Shown here in pieces: positions 1-13,101 of a stretch of 64,000 nucleotides of DNA. Source of the stretch: Megalopta genalis (lineage: Eukaryota > Arthropoda > Insecta > Hymenoptera > Halictidae); NCBI RefSeq assembly GCF_051020955.1, contig NW_027476765.1, positions 79,520-143,519 of the forward strand, given 5' to 3'. Under the pieces are notes generated by a model. The model did no database searches, was not told the origin of the DNA, and worked only from the letters and a program-made list of their open reading frames with translations. The position numbers and the translations under genes are program-made. Each line of letters starts with the position of its first letter. The stretch's first letter is position 1.

Positions 1-3000
1 TGATAAGCCTTCTACGTCGCATTGATTTGAAGCTAAGCCTTATATTTCGCATTGATTTGAAGGTAAATCATGTGTTTCGCTTGGATTTGAAGCTAACTCG
101 TTTGTTTCGTATGCAGTTGAAGCTAAATCATGTATATCAGAAGTATTTGAAGCTAAACCATTTGTTTCGCATGGATTTGAAGATAATCCTCCTACTTCGC
201 ATGGATTTGAATCTAACTCGATTGATTCGACTGCATTTGAATCTATATCACTTATATCGCAATTATCTGAAGATAAATCATTTGCTTCTCATGTATTTGA
301 ATCTAAGCCGTCTATTTCGCACTGATTTGAAGCTAAATCATATGTTTCGCATGGAATTGAAGCTAACTCGTTTTCTTCGCCTGTATTTGATGCTAAATCA
401 TTTATATCACAAGTATTTGAAGCTACACCATTTATTTCGCAAGGATTTGAAACGAAGTCTTCTACTTCGCTTTGATTTGAAGCTAAATCACGTGATTCGC
501 ATGGACTTGAAGTTAACTCGATTGTATCGCGTGCATTTGAAGCTATATCACTTATATCGCAATTATCTGATGATTAATCATATGTTTTTCATGTATTTTA
601 ACATAAGCCTTGTACTTCGCATTGATTTGAAGCTAAATCATGTGTTTCGCTTGGTTTTGAAGCTAACTCGTTTGTTTCGCAGGCAGTTGAAGCTAAATCA
701 TGTATATCACAAGTATTTGTTTCTAAGCCATTTGTTTCTCATGAATTTGAAGCTAAGCCTTCCACTTCGCATTGATTTGAACCTAAATCATGTGTTTCGC
801 TTGGATTTGAAGGTAAAGCGTTTTTTCGCATGCAGTTGAAGCTAAATCATTTATATCACAAGTATTTGAAGCTAAACTATTTGTTTCTCATGTATTTGAA
901 GCTAAGCGTTCCACTTCGCATTGATTTGAAGCTAACTCGATTGTTTCGACTGCATTTGAAGCTATATCACTTACATCGCAATTATCTGAAGATAAATCAT
1001 TTGTTTCTCATGTATTTGAAGCTAAGCCATCTATTTCGCATTTATTTGAAGCTAAATCATATGTTTCGCATGGATTTGAAGCTAACTCGTTTTTTTCGCC
1101 TGTATTTAAAGATCAATCATTTATATCACAAGTATTTGAAGCTAAACCATTCGCTTCGCATGAATTTGAAGCTAAGCCTTCTACTTCGCATTGATTTGAA
1201 TCTAAATCAAGTGTTTCGCTTGGTTTTGAAGCTAACTCGTTTGTTTCGCATGCAGTTGAAGCTAAATCATGTATATCACAAGTATTTGAAGCTAAACCAT
1301 TTCTATCGCATGAATTTGAAGCTAAGCCTTCTATTTCGTATTTATTTAAAGCTAAATCATATGTTTCGCATGGATTTGAAGCTAACTCGTTTTTTTCGCC
1401 TGTATTTGAAGATAAATCATGTATATCACAACTATTTGAAGCTAAACCATTCGCTTCGCGTGGATTTGAAGCAAAGCCTTCAACTTCGCATTGACTTGAA
1501 GTTAAATCGTGTGTTTCGCTTGGATTTGAAGCTAACACGTTTGTTTCGCATGCAGTTGAAGCTAAATCATGTATATCACAAGTATTTGATGCTAAACCAT
1601 TTGTTTCGCATGGATTTGAATATAAGCCTCCTACTTCGCATTAATTTGAAGCTAACTGGATTGATTCGACTGCATTTGAATCTATATCACTTATATCGCA
1701 ATTATCTGAAGATAAATCATTTGTTTCTCATGTATTTGAAGCTAAGCCGTCTATTTCGCATTTATTTGAAGCTAAATCATATGTTTCGCATGGATGTGAA
1801 ACTAACTCGTTTTTTTTGCCTGTATTTGAAGATAAATCATGTATATCACAAGTATTTGAAGCTAAACCATTCGCTTCGCATGGATTTGAAGCGAAGCCTT
1901 CAACTTCGCATTGACTTGAAGATAAATCATGTGTTTCGCTTGAATTTGAAGCTAACTCGTTTGTTTCGCATGCAGTTGAAGCTAAATCATGTATATCACA
2001 AGTATTTTAAGCTAAACCATTTGTTTCGGATGGATTTGAAGATAAGCCTCCTACTTCGCATTAATTTGAAGCTAACTCGATTGAATCGACTGCATTTAAA
2101 TTTATATCACTTATATCGCAATTATCTGAAGATAAATCATTTTCTTCTCATGTATTTGAATCTAAGCCGTCTATTTCGCACTGATTTGAAGCTAAATCAT
2201 ATGTTTCGCATGGAATTGAAGCTAACTCGTTTTCTTCGCATGCAGTTGAAGCTAAATCATGTTTATCAAAAGTATTTGAAGCTAAAGCATTTGTTTCGCA
2301 TGGATTTGAAGCTAAGCCTCCTACTTGACATTGATTTGAATTTAAATCATGTGTTTCTCTTGGATTTGAAGCTGACATGTTTGTTTCGCAAGCAGTTGAA
2401 GCTAGATCATGTATATCACAAGTATTTGTTTCTAAGCCATTTGTTTCTCATGAATTTTAAGATAAGCCTTCCACTTCGCATTGATTTGAAGCTAAATCAT
2501 GTGTTTCGCTTGGTTTTGAAGCTAACTCGTTTGTTTCGCCCGCAGTTGAAGCTAAATCATGTATATCACAAGTATTTGTTTCTAAGCCATTTGTTTCTCA
2601 TGAATTTGAAGATAAGCCTTCCACTTCGCATTGATTTGAACCTAAATCATGTGTTTCGCCTGGATTTGAAGGTAAGCCATCTATTTCGCATTTATTTGAA
2701 GCTAAATCATATGTTTCGCATGGATTTGAAGCTAAACCATTCGCTTCGCATGAATTTGAAGCTAAGCCTTCTACTTCGCATTGATTTGAATCTAAATCAG
2801 GTTTCGCTTGGTTTTGAAGCTAACTCGTTTGTTTCGCATGCAGTTGAAGCTTAATCATGTATATCACAAGTATTTGAAGCTAAACCATTTGTTTCGCATG
2901 GATTTGAAGATAAGCCTCCTACTTCGCATTAATTTGAAGCTAACTCGATTGATTCGACTGCATTTGAATCTATATCACTTATATCGCAATTATCTGAAGG

Positions 3001-4130
3001 TAAATCATTTGCTTCTCATGTATTTGAAGCTAAGCCGTCTATATCGCATTGATTTGAAGCTAAATCATATGTTTCTTATGGATTTGAAGCTAACTCGTTT
3101 GTTTCGCATGCATTTGCAGCTATATCACTTATATTCGCAAGTATTTGAAGGTCAGTCGTTCGTTTCGCATGAATTGAGGCTAAGCCTTCTACTTCGCATT
3201 GATTTGAATCTAAATCATGTGTTTCGCTTGGTTTTGAAGCTAACTCGTTTTTTTCGCCTGTATTTGGAGGTAAATCATGTATATCACAAGTATTGAAGCT
3301 AAACCATTCGCTTCGCATTGATTTGAAGCAAAGCCTTCAACTTCGCATTGATTTGAAGATAAATCATTTGTTTCGCTTGGATTTGAAGCTGACTCGTTTG
3401 TTTCGTATGCAGTTGAAGCTAAATCATTGTATATCACAAGTATTTGAAGCTAAACCACTTGTTTCACATTGATTTGATGATAAGCCTTCTACGTCGCATT
3501 GATTTGAAGCTAAGCCTTATATTTCGCATTGATTTGAAGGTAAATCAGTGTTTCGCTTGGATTTGAAGCTAACTCGTTTGTTTCGTATGCAGTTGAAGCT
3601 AAATCATGTATATCAGAAGTATTTGAAGCTAAACCATTTGTTTCGCATGGATTTGAAGATAATCCTCCTACTTCGCATGGATTTGAATCTAACTCGATTG
3701 ATTCGACTGCATTTGAATCTATATCACTTATATCGCAATTATCTGAAGATAAATCATTTGCTTCTCATGTATTTGAATCTAAGCCGTCTATTTCGCACTG
3801 ATTTGAAGCTAAATCATATGTTTCGCATGGAATTGAAGCTAACTCGTTTTCTTCGCCTGTATTTGATGCTAAATCATTTATATCACAAGTATTTGAAGCT
3901 ATACCATTTATTTCGCAAGGATTTGAAACGAAGTCTTCTACTTCGCTTTGATTTGAAGCTAAATCACGTGATTCGCATGGACTTGAAGTTAACTCGATTG
4001 TATCGCGTGCATTTGAAGCTATATCACTTATATCGCAATTATCTGATGATTAATCATATGTTTTTTCATGTATTTTAACATAAGCCTTGTACTTCGCATT
4101 GATTTGAAGCTAAATCATGTGTTTCGCATG
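1..4130. repeat. Diverged left array block with a 3.48-kb-spaced duplication
   Basis: This block carries a characteristic C/D variant containing gattgattcgactgcattt followed by a D subunit reading cttatatcgcaattatctg. The segment 1-655 recurs at 3,478-4,130 (offset 3,477, then 3,476 after a 1-bp deletion near 3,547). I saw one substitution near 425/3,901 and a 1-bp difference in a T run near 594/4,070. The 31-bp D variant at 3,119-3,149 and 1-2-bp deletions near 815 and 2,808 shift phase, which breaks every long reading frame. No gene is visible. Confidence 0.85.
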
Positions 4131-4530
4131 GATTTGAAGCTAACTCTTTTGTTTCGCTGGAATTTGGACATAAATCATGTATATCACAAGTATTTGAAGC
4201 TAAACAATTTGATTCGCATGGATTTGGAGCTAAGCCTTCTACTTCGCATTGATTTGAAGCTAAATCATGTGTTTCGGCTGGATTTCAAGATAACTCGTTT
4301 GTTTCGCATGCAGTTGAAGCTAAATCATGCATATCACCAGTATTTGAAGCTACACCAATTGTTTCGCGTGGATTCGAAGATAATCCTTCTACTTCGCATT
4401 GATTTGAAGCTAAATCATGTATATCACAAGTATTTGAAGCTAACTCGTTTGTTTTGCATGCAGTTGAAGATAAATCATGTATATCACAAATATTTGAAGC
4501 TAAACCGTTTGATTCGCATGGATTTGAAGC

Positions 4531-6103
4531 TAAGCCTCCTACTTCGCATTGATTTGCAGCTAAATCATGTGTTTTGCATGGTTTTGAAGCTAACTCGTTT
4601 GTTACGCATGCAGTTGAAGCTAAATCATGTATATCACAAGTATTTGAAGCTAAACCATTTGTTTCGCATTGATTTGATGATAAGCCTCCTATTTCGCATT
4701 GATTTGAATCTAAATCATGTGTTTCGCTTGGTTTTGAAGCTAACTCGTTTGTTTCGCATGCATTTGAATCTGCATCATGTATATCACAAGTATTTGAAGC
4801 CAAACAATTTGTTTCGCATGAATTTGAAGCTAAGCCTTCTACTTCGCATTGATTTGAATCTAAATCATGTGTTTCGCTTGGTTTTGAAGCTAACTCGATT
4901 GATTCGACTGCATTTGAATCTATATCACTTATATCGCAATTATCTGAAGATAAATCATTTGTTTCGCATGTATTTGAAGCTAAGCGGTCTATTTCGCATT
5001 GATTTGAACCTAAATAATGTGTTTCGCTTGGTTTTGAAGCTAACTCGTTTTTTTCGCCTGTATTTGAAGATAAATCATGTATATCACAAGTATTTGAAGC
5101 TAAACCATTCGCTTCGCATGGATTTGAAGCAAAGCCTTCAACTTCGCATTGACTTGAAGATAAATCATGTGTTTCGCTTGGATTTGAAGCTAACTCGTTT
5201 GTTTCGCATGCAGTTGAAGCTAAATTATGTATATCAGAAGTATTTGAAGCTAAACCATTTTGTTTCGCATGAATTTGAAGCTAAGCCTTCTACTTCGCTT
5301 TGATTTGAAGCTAAATCATGTGTTCCGCATGGATTTCAAGATAACTCGATTGTGTCGCATGCAGCTGAAGCTCAATCATGTATATCACAAGTATTTGAAG
5401 CTAAACCATTTGTTTCGCATTGGTTTTAAAGCTAAGCCTTCTATTTCGCATTGATTTGTAGCTAAATCATGAGTTTCGCAGGGATTTGAAGCTAACTCGT
5501 TTGTTTCGCATGGATTTGAAGCTAACTCGTTTGTTTCGCATGCAGTTAAAGCAAAATCATATATATCAGAAGTTTTTGAAGCTAACCATTCGTTTCGCAT
5601 GGATTTGAAGTTAAGCCTTCGACTTCGCATTGATTTGTAGCTAAATCATATCTTCCGCCTGGACTTCAAGATAACTCGATTGTTTCGCATGCAGTTGAAG
5701 CTCAATCATGTACATCTCAAGTATTTGAAGCTAAACCATTTGTTTCGCATTGTTTCTGAAGCTAAGCCTTCTATTTCGCATTGATTTGAAGCTAAATCAT
5801 GTGTTTCGCATGGATTTAAAGCTAACACGTTTGTTTCGCATGCAGTTGAAGCTAAATCGTGTATATCACAAGTATTTGAAGCTAAACCATTTGTTTCGCA
5901 TTGGTTTTGAAGCTAAGCCTTCTATTTCGCATATGATTTGAACCTAAGTCATGTATTTCTCATGGAATTGAAGCAACACGTTTCTATCGCATGGATTTAA
6001 AGCTAACTCGTTTGTCTCGCCTGCATTTGAAGCTAAATCATATATATCAAAAATATTTGAAGCTAAACCATTTGTTTCGCATGGACTTGAAGTTAAGCCT
6101 TCA
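4531..6103. repeat. Left copy of a ~1.6-kb duplicated satellite segment
   Basis: This stretch matches 8,625-10,227 at an offset of 4,094 bp, which becomes 4,124 bp after the right copy gains one 30-bp A-type subunit near 8,777-8,806. Shared oddities include the gattttgtagc subunit ends, a subunit pair ending near 5,560, and the short unit with ggaattgaagcaacacg near 5,960. The copies diverge after about 6,103. An indel of exactly one subunit fits unequal exchange in register. Confidence 0.85.
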
Positions 6104-6630
6104 ACTTCGCATTGATTTGAAGCTAAATCATGTGCTTCGCTTGGATTTCAAGATAACTCGTTCGTTTCCCACGCAGCTGAAGCTAAATCATGTATACCAC
6201 AAGTATTTGGATCTAAAACATTTGTTTCTCATGTATGTGAAGCTAAAACTACCACTTCGCATTGATTTGAAGCTAAATCATGTGTTTCGCTTGGATTTGA
6301 AGCTAACTCGTTTGTTTCGCATGCAGTTAAAGCTAAATCATTTATATCACAAGTATTTGAAGCTATACCATCTGTTTCGCATGGATTTGAAGCTAAGCCG
6401 TCTACTTCGCATTGATTTGAAGATGAATCATGTGTTTTGCTTGGATTTGAAGTTCACTCGTTTGTTTCGCCTGCATTTGAAACTATATCACTTATATCGC
6501 AAGTATATGAATCTAAATAATCTGTATCGCATGGATTTGAAGCTAAGCCTTCTACTTCGCTTGAATTTGAAGCTAAATCATGTGTTTCGATTGGATTTGA
6601 AACTAACTCGTTTGTTTCGCATGCAGTTGA

Positions 6631-7230
6631 AGCTCAATTATGTATCTCACAAGTATTTGAAGCTAATCCATTTGTTTCGCATGGATTTGAAGCTAAGCCT
6701 TCTACTTCGCATTGATTTGAAGTTAAATAAAGTGTTTCGTTTGGATTTGAAGCAAACTCGTTTGTTTCGCATACAGTTGAAGCTATATCACTTATGTTCG
6801 CAAGTATTTGAAGCTAACTCATTCGTTTCGCATGGATTCGAAAATCAGCCTTCTATTTCGCATTGATTTGAAGCTAAATCATGAGTTTCGCATGGATTTG
6901 AAGCTAACTCGTTTGTTTCGCATGGATTTGAAGCTAACTCATTTGTTCCGCATGCAGTTGAACCAAAATCATGTATATCACAAGTATTTGAAGCTAAACC
7001 ATTTGTTTCGCATGAATTTGAAGCTAAGCCTTCTACTTCGCATTGATTTGAATCTAAACCATTTATTTCTCATGGATTTGATGCTAAAACTTCTACTTGG
7101 CATTGATTTGAATCTAAATCATGTGTTTCGCTTGGATTTGAAGCTAACTCGTTTGTTTCGCATGCATTTGAAGCTAAATCATGTATGTCACATGTATTTG
7201 AAGCTAAACCATGTGTTTCGCATGGATTTG
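6631..7230. repeat. Left copy of a segment that recurs with a 300-bp expansion
   Basis: The stretch from the subunit agctcaattatgtatctcac onward recurs from 10,546. The offset is 3,915 bp at first and 4,215 bp further on, so the right copy holds 300 extra bases, exactly two 150-bp repeats. A rare run of two consecutive C-type subunits near 6,900-6,955 is shared. The end of this stretch (about 6,973-7,619) also matches 12,455-13,101 at offset 5,482, so it has at least two relatives. Confidence 0.75.
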
Positions 7231-7604
7231 AATCTAACACGTTTGTTTCGCCAGCATTTGAAGCTACAACACTTCTATTCGCAAGTATTTGAAACTTAAT
7301 CATTCCCTTCGCATGTATTTGTAGCTAAGCCTTCAACTTCGCATTGATTTGAAGCTAAATCATGTGCTTCGCTTGGATTTCAAGATAACTCGTTTGTTTC
7401 CCACGCAATTGAAGCTAAATCATGTATACCACAAGTATTTGGATCTAAAACATTTGTTTCTCATGTATGTGAAGCTAAAACTACCACTTCGCATTGATTT
7501 CAAGCTAAATCATGTGTTTCGCTTGGATTTGAAGCTAACTCGTTTGTTTCGCATGCAGTTAAAGCTAAATCATGTATATCACAAGTATTTGAAGCTATAC
7601 CATT

Positions 7605-8224
7605 CGTTTCGCATGGATTTGAAGCAAAGCCTTCAACTTCACATTGATTTGAAGATAAATCATGTGTTTCGCTTGGATTTGAAGCTAACACGTTTGTTTC
7701 GCATACAGTTGAAGCTAAAACATGAACATCACAAGTATCTGAATCTAATCCATCTGTTTCGCAAGAATATGAAGCCATGAAGCTAATCCATGTGATTCGC
7801 ACGAATTTGAAGCTAAATCACGTGTATCGCATGGATTTGAAGCTATATCACATATATAGCAATTATCTGAAGATAAATCATATGTTTCACATGTATTTAA
7901 AGCTAAGCCTTCTACTTCGCATTGATTTGAAACTAAATCATGTATTCGCTTGGATTTGAAGCCAACTCGTTTGTTTCGCCTGCAGTTGAAGCTAAATCAT
8001 GTATATCACAATTATTTGAATCTGAACCATTTGTTTCGCATGGATTTGAAGCTAAGCCTTCTAGTGCGCATTGATATGAAGCTAACTCGTTTGTTTCGCA
8101 TGCAGTTGAAGCTGAATCATGTATATAACAAGTATTTGAAGCTAAATCATTTGTGTCGCATGGATTTGATGCTAAGCCTTCGGCTTCGCATTGAATTGAA
8201 GCTAAATCATGTGTTTCGCATGGA
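7605..8224. repeat. Left copy of a ~620-bp segment carrying an 8-bp insertion marker
   Basis: This stretch recurs at 11,429-12,048 (offset 3,824). Both copies have the same 8-bp insertion, seen as gaagccatgaagct at 7,771-7,784 and 11,595-11,608, where normal subunits simply read gaagct. Both also share a 29-bp subunit reading aaatcatgtattcgcttgg and a D subunit with tatataacaag. These shared rare changes make common descent by duplication clear. Confidence 0.85.
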
Positions 8225-8624
8225 TGTAAAGTAAACTCGTGTGTTTCGCCTGCATTTGAAGCTATATCACTTATATTCGCAAGTATTTGGAGCTAAATCA
8301 TTTGTGTCGCATGGATTTGAAGCTAAGCCTTCTACTTCGAATTGATTTGAAGCTACATCATGCTTTTCGCATGAATTTGAAGCTAACTCGTTTGTTTCGC
8401 ATGCATTTGCAGCTATATCACTTATATTCGCAAGTATTTGAAGGTCAGTCATTCGTTTCGCATGAATTTAAAGCTAAGCCTTCTACTTCGCATTGATTTG
8501 AAGCTAAATAATGTGTTTCGCTTGGATTTGAAGCCAACTCGTTTGTTTCGCCTGCAGTTGAAGCTAAATCATGTATATCACAATTATTTGAATCTGAACC
8601 ATTTGTTTCGCATGGATTTGAAGC

Positions 8625-10227
8625 TAAGCCTCCTACTTCGCATTGATTTGCAGCTAAATCATGTGTTTTGCATGGTTTTGAAGCTAACTCGTTTGTTACG
8701 CATGCAGTTGAAGCTAAATCATGTATATCACAAGTATTTGAAGCTAAACCATTTGTTTCGCATTGATTTGATGATAAGTCTTCTACGTCGCATTGATTTG
8801 AAGCTAAGCCTCCTATTTCGCATTGATTTGAATCTAAATCATGTGTTTCGCTTGGTTTTGAAGCTAACTCGTTTGTTTCGCATGCATTTGAATCTGCATC
8901 ATGTATATCACAAGTATTTGAAGCCAAACAATTTGTTTCGCATGAATTTGAAGCTAAGCCTTCTACTTCGCATTGATTTGAATCTAAATCATGTGTTTCG
9001 CTTGGTTTTGAAGCTAACTCGATTGATTCGACTGCATTTGAATCTATATCACTTATATCGCAATTATCTGAAGATAAATCATTTGTTTCGCATGTATTTG
9101 AAGCTAAGCGGTCTATTTCGCATTGATTTGAACCTAAATAATGTGTTTCGCTTGGTTTTGAAGCTAACTCGTTTTTTTCGCCTGTATTTGAAGATAAATC
9201 ATGTATATCACAAGTATTTGAAGCTAAACCATTCGCTTCGCATGGATTTGAAGCAAAGCCTTCAACTTCGCATTGACTTGAAGATAAATCATGTGTTTCG
9301 CTTGGATTTGAAGCTAACTCGTTTGTTTCGCATGCAGTTGAAGCTAAATTATGTATATCAGAAGTATTTGAAGCTAAACCATTTTGTTTCGCATGAATTT
9401 GAAGCTAAGCCTTCTACTTCGCTTTGATTTGAAGCTAAATCATGTGTTCCGCATGGATTTCAAGATAACTCGATTGTGTCGCATGCAGCTGAAGCTCAAT
9501 CATGTATATCACAAGTATTTGAAGCTAAACCATTTGTTTCGCATTGGTTTTAAAGCTAAGCCTTCTATTTCGCATTGATTTGTAGCTAAATCATGAGTTT
9601 CGCAGGGATTTGAAGCTAACTCGTTTGTTTCGCATGGATTTGAAGCTAACTCGTTTGTTTCGCATGCAGTTAAAGCAAAATCATATATATCAGAAGTTTT
9701 TGAAGCTAACCATTCGTTTCGCATGGATTTGAAGTTAAGCCTTCGACTTCGCATTGATTTGTAGCTAAATCATATCTTCCGCCTGGACTTCAAGATAACT
9801 CGATTGTTTCGCATGCAGTTGAAGCTCAATCATGTACATCTCAAGTATTTGAAGCTAAACCATTTGTTTCGCATTGTTTCTGAAGCTAAGCCTTCTATTT
9901 CGCATTGATTTGAAGCTAAATCATGTGTTTCGCATGGATTTAAAGCTAACACGTTTGTTTCGCATGCAGTTGAAGCTAAATCGTGTATATCACAAGTATT
10001 TGAAGCTAAACCATTTGTTTCGCATTGGTTTTGAAGCTAAGCCTTCTATTTCGCATATGATTTGAAGCTAAGTCATGTATTTCTCATGGAATTGAAGCAA
10101 CACGTTTCTATCGCATGGATTTAAAGCTAACTCGTTTGTCTCGCCTGCATTTGAAGCTAAATCATATATATCAAAAATATTTGAAGCTAAACCATTTGTT
10201 TCGCATGGACTTGAAGTTAAGCCTTCG
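8625..10227. repeat. Right copy of a ~1.6-kb duplicated satellite segment
   Basis: Right partner of 4,531-6,103, longer by one 30-bp subunit near 8,777-8,806. Its right-hand continuation (about 10,070-10,520) has a third relative at about 51,885-52,335 (offset 41,815). The two share the unusual subunits ggattagaaagt and ccttctaccttgtattg. That places related array lineages on both sides of the homogenised core. Confidence 0.85.
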
Positions 10228-10545
10228 ACTTCGCATTGATTTGTAGCTAAATCATGTGTTCCGCCTGGATTTCAAGATAACTCGATTGTTTCGCATGCAG
10301 TTGAAGCTAAATCATGTATATCCGCAAATATTTGAAGCTAAACCATTTGTTTCGCATGGATTAGAAAGTGAGCCTTCTACCTTGTATTGATATTAAGCTA
10401 AATCATGGGTTTCGCATGGATTTAAAGCTAACTCGTTTATTTCGCATGCATTTGAAGCTAAGCCTTCGACTTCGCATTGATTTGAAGCAAAATCAAGTAT
10501 TTCGCTTGGATTTGAAGCTAACTCGTTCGTTTCGCATGCAGTTGA

Positions 10546-11445
10546 AGCTCAATTATGTATCTCACAAGTATTTGAAGCTAATCCATTTGTTTCGCATGGA
10601 TTTGAAGCTAAGCCTTCTCCTTCGCATTGATTTGAAGCTAAATCATGTCTTACGCTTGGATTTGAAGCTCACTCCTTTGTTTCTCCTGCATTTGAAGCTA
10701 TATCAGTTATATCGCAAGTATTTGAAGCTAAATCATTTGTGTCGCATGGAATTGATGCTAAGCCTTCCACTTCGCTTTGATTTGGAGCTAAATCGTGCGT
10801 TTCGCATGGATTTAAAGCTAACACGTTTGTTTCGCATGCAGTTGAATCTAAATCATATATATCACAAGTATTTGAAGATAATCCATTTGATTCGCATGGA
10901 TTTGAAGCTAAGCTTTCTACTTCGCATTGATTTGAAGTTAAATAAAGTGTTTCGTTTGGATTTGAAGCAAACTCGTTTGTTTCGCATACAGTTGAAGCTA
11001 TATCACTTATGTTCGCAAGTATTTGAAGCTAAATCATTCGTATCGCATGGATTCGAAAATCAGCCTTCTATTTCGCATTGATTTGAAGCTAAATCATGAG
11101 TTTCGCATGGATTTGAAGCTGACTCGTTTGTTTCGCATGGATTTGAAGCTAACTCATTTGTTCCGCATGCAGTTGAACCAAAATCATGTATATCACAAGT
11201 ATTTGAAGCCAAACCATTTGTTTCGCATGAATTTGAAGCTAAGCCTTCTACTTCGCATTGATTTGAATCTAAACCATTTATTTCTCATGGATTTGATGCT
11301 AAAACTTCTACTTGGCATTCATTTGAATCTAAATCATGTGTTTCGCTTGGATTTGAAGCTAACTCGTTTGTTTCGCATGCATTTGAAGCTAAATCATGTA
11401 TGTCACATGTATTTGAAGCTAAACCATTCGCTTCGCATGGATTTG
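10546..11445. repeat. Right copy with two extra 150-bp repeats
   Basis: Partner of 6,631-7,230. The extra 300 bp lies in the stretch of about 10,620-10,920 and keeps the 150-bp register. Past 11,429 the sequence switches to matching 7,605-8,224 instead, so the region is a mosaic of at least two source segments joined without loss of phase. Confidence 0.75.
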
Positions 11446-12454
11446 AAGCAAAGCCTTCCACCTCACATTGATTTGAAGATAAATCATGTGTTTCGCTTGG
11501 ATTTGAAGCTAACACGTTTGTTTCGCATACAGTTGAAGCTAAAACATGAACATCACAAGTATCTGAATCTAATCCATCTGTTTCGCAAGAATATGAAGCC
11601 ATGAAGCTAATCCATGTGATTCGCACGAATTTGAAGCTAAATCACGTGTATCGCATGGATTTGAAGCTATATCACATATATAGCAATTATCTGAAGATAA
11701 ATCATTTGTTTCACATGTATTTAAAGCTAAGCCTTCTACTTCGCATTGATTTGAAACTAAATCATGTATTCGCTTGGATTTGAAGCCAACTCGTTTGTTT
11801 CGCCTGCAGTTGAAGCTAAATCATGTATATCACAATTATTTGAATCTGAACCATTTGTTTCGCATGGATTTGAAGCTACGCCTTCTAGTGCGCATTGATA
11901 TGAAGCTAACTCGTTTGTTTCGCATGCAGTTGAAGCTGAATCATGTATATAACAAGTATTTGAAGCTAAATCATTTGTGTCGCATGGATTTGATGCTAAG
12001 CCTTCGGCTTCGCATTGAATTGAAGCTAAATCATGTGTTTCGCATGAATTTGAAGCCAGCTCGTTGGTTTATCATGCAGTTGAAGCTAAATCATGTATAT
12101 CACAAGTATGTGAAGCTAAACCATTTTATTCGCATGGATTTGAAGCTAAGCGTTCTACTTCGCATTGATTTGCATCTAAACCATTTATTTCTCATGGATT
12201 TGATGCTAAAACTTCTACTTGGCATTGATTTGAATCTAAATCATGTGTTTCGCTTGGATTTGAAGCTCACTCCTTTGTTTCTCCTGCATTTGAAGCTATA
12301 TCAGTTATATCGCAAGTATTTGAAGCTAAATCATTTGCGTCGCATGGAATTGATGCTAAGCCTTCTACTTCGCTTTGATTTGGAGCTAAATCGTGCGTTT
12401 CGCATGGATTTAAAGCTAACACGTTTGTTTCGCATGCAGTTGAATCTAAATCAT

Positions 12455-13101
12455 ATATATCACAAGTATTTGAAGCTAAACCATTTGTTTCGCATGAATT
12501 TGAAGCTAAGCCTTCTACTTCGCATTGATTTGAATCTAAACCATTTATTTCTCATGGATTTGATGCTAAAACTTCTACTTGGCATTGATTTGAATCTAAA
12601 TCATGTGTTTCGCTTGGATTTGAAGCTAACTCGTTTGTTTCGCATGCATTTGAAGCTAAATCATGTATGTCACATGTATTTGAAGCTAAACCATGTGTTT
12701 CGCATGGATTTGAATCTAACACGTTTGTTTCGCCAGCATTTGAAGCTACAACACTTCTATTCGCAAGTATTTGAAACTTAATCATTCCCTTCGCATGTAT
12801 TTGTAGCTAAGTCTTCTACTTCGCATTGATTTGAAGCTAAATCATGTGCTTCGCTTGGATTTCAAGATAACTCGTTTGTTTCCCACGCAATTGAAGCTAA
12901 ATCATGTATACCACAAGTATTTGGATCTAAAACATTTGTTTCTCATGTATGTGAAGCTAAAACTACCACTTCGCATTGATTTCAAGCTAAATCATGTGTT
13001 TCGCTTGGATTTGAAGCTAACTCGTTTGTTTCGCATGCAGTTAAAGCTAAATCATGTATATCACAAGTATTTGAAGCTATACCATTCGTTTCGCATGGAT
13101 T
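12455..13101. repeat. Second relative of the 7-kb segment (offset 5,482)
   Basis: This stretch matches 6,973-7,619 closely, including a 31-bp D variant (cttctattcgcaag near 12,763), the odd subunit ending gaaacttaatc, and a C subunit with gtttcccacgc. Visible differences include positions near 12,810-12,820, where a class A subunit differs in two bases. Immediately upstream, 12,037-12,240 matches 13,299-13,502 (offset 1,262), another overlapping duplication. Confidence 0.8.

Noticed and set aside
830..2854. Another long open frame of 674 codons with the same decapeptides
   Set aside because: Same satellite by-product. It begins after a 1-bp deletion near 815 and ends after a 2-bp deletion near 2,808, so its ends are indels, not gene boundaries.
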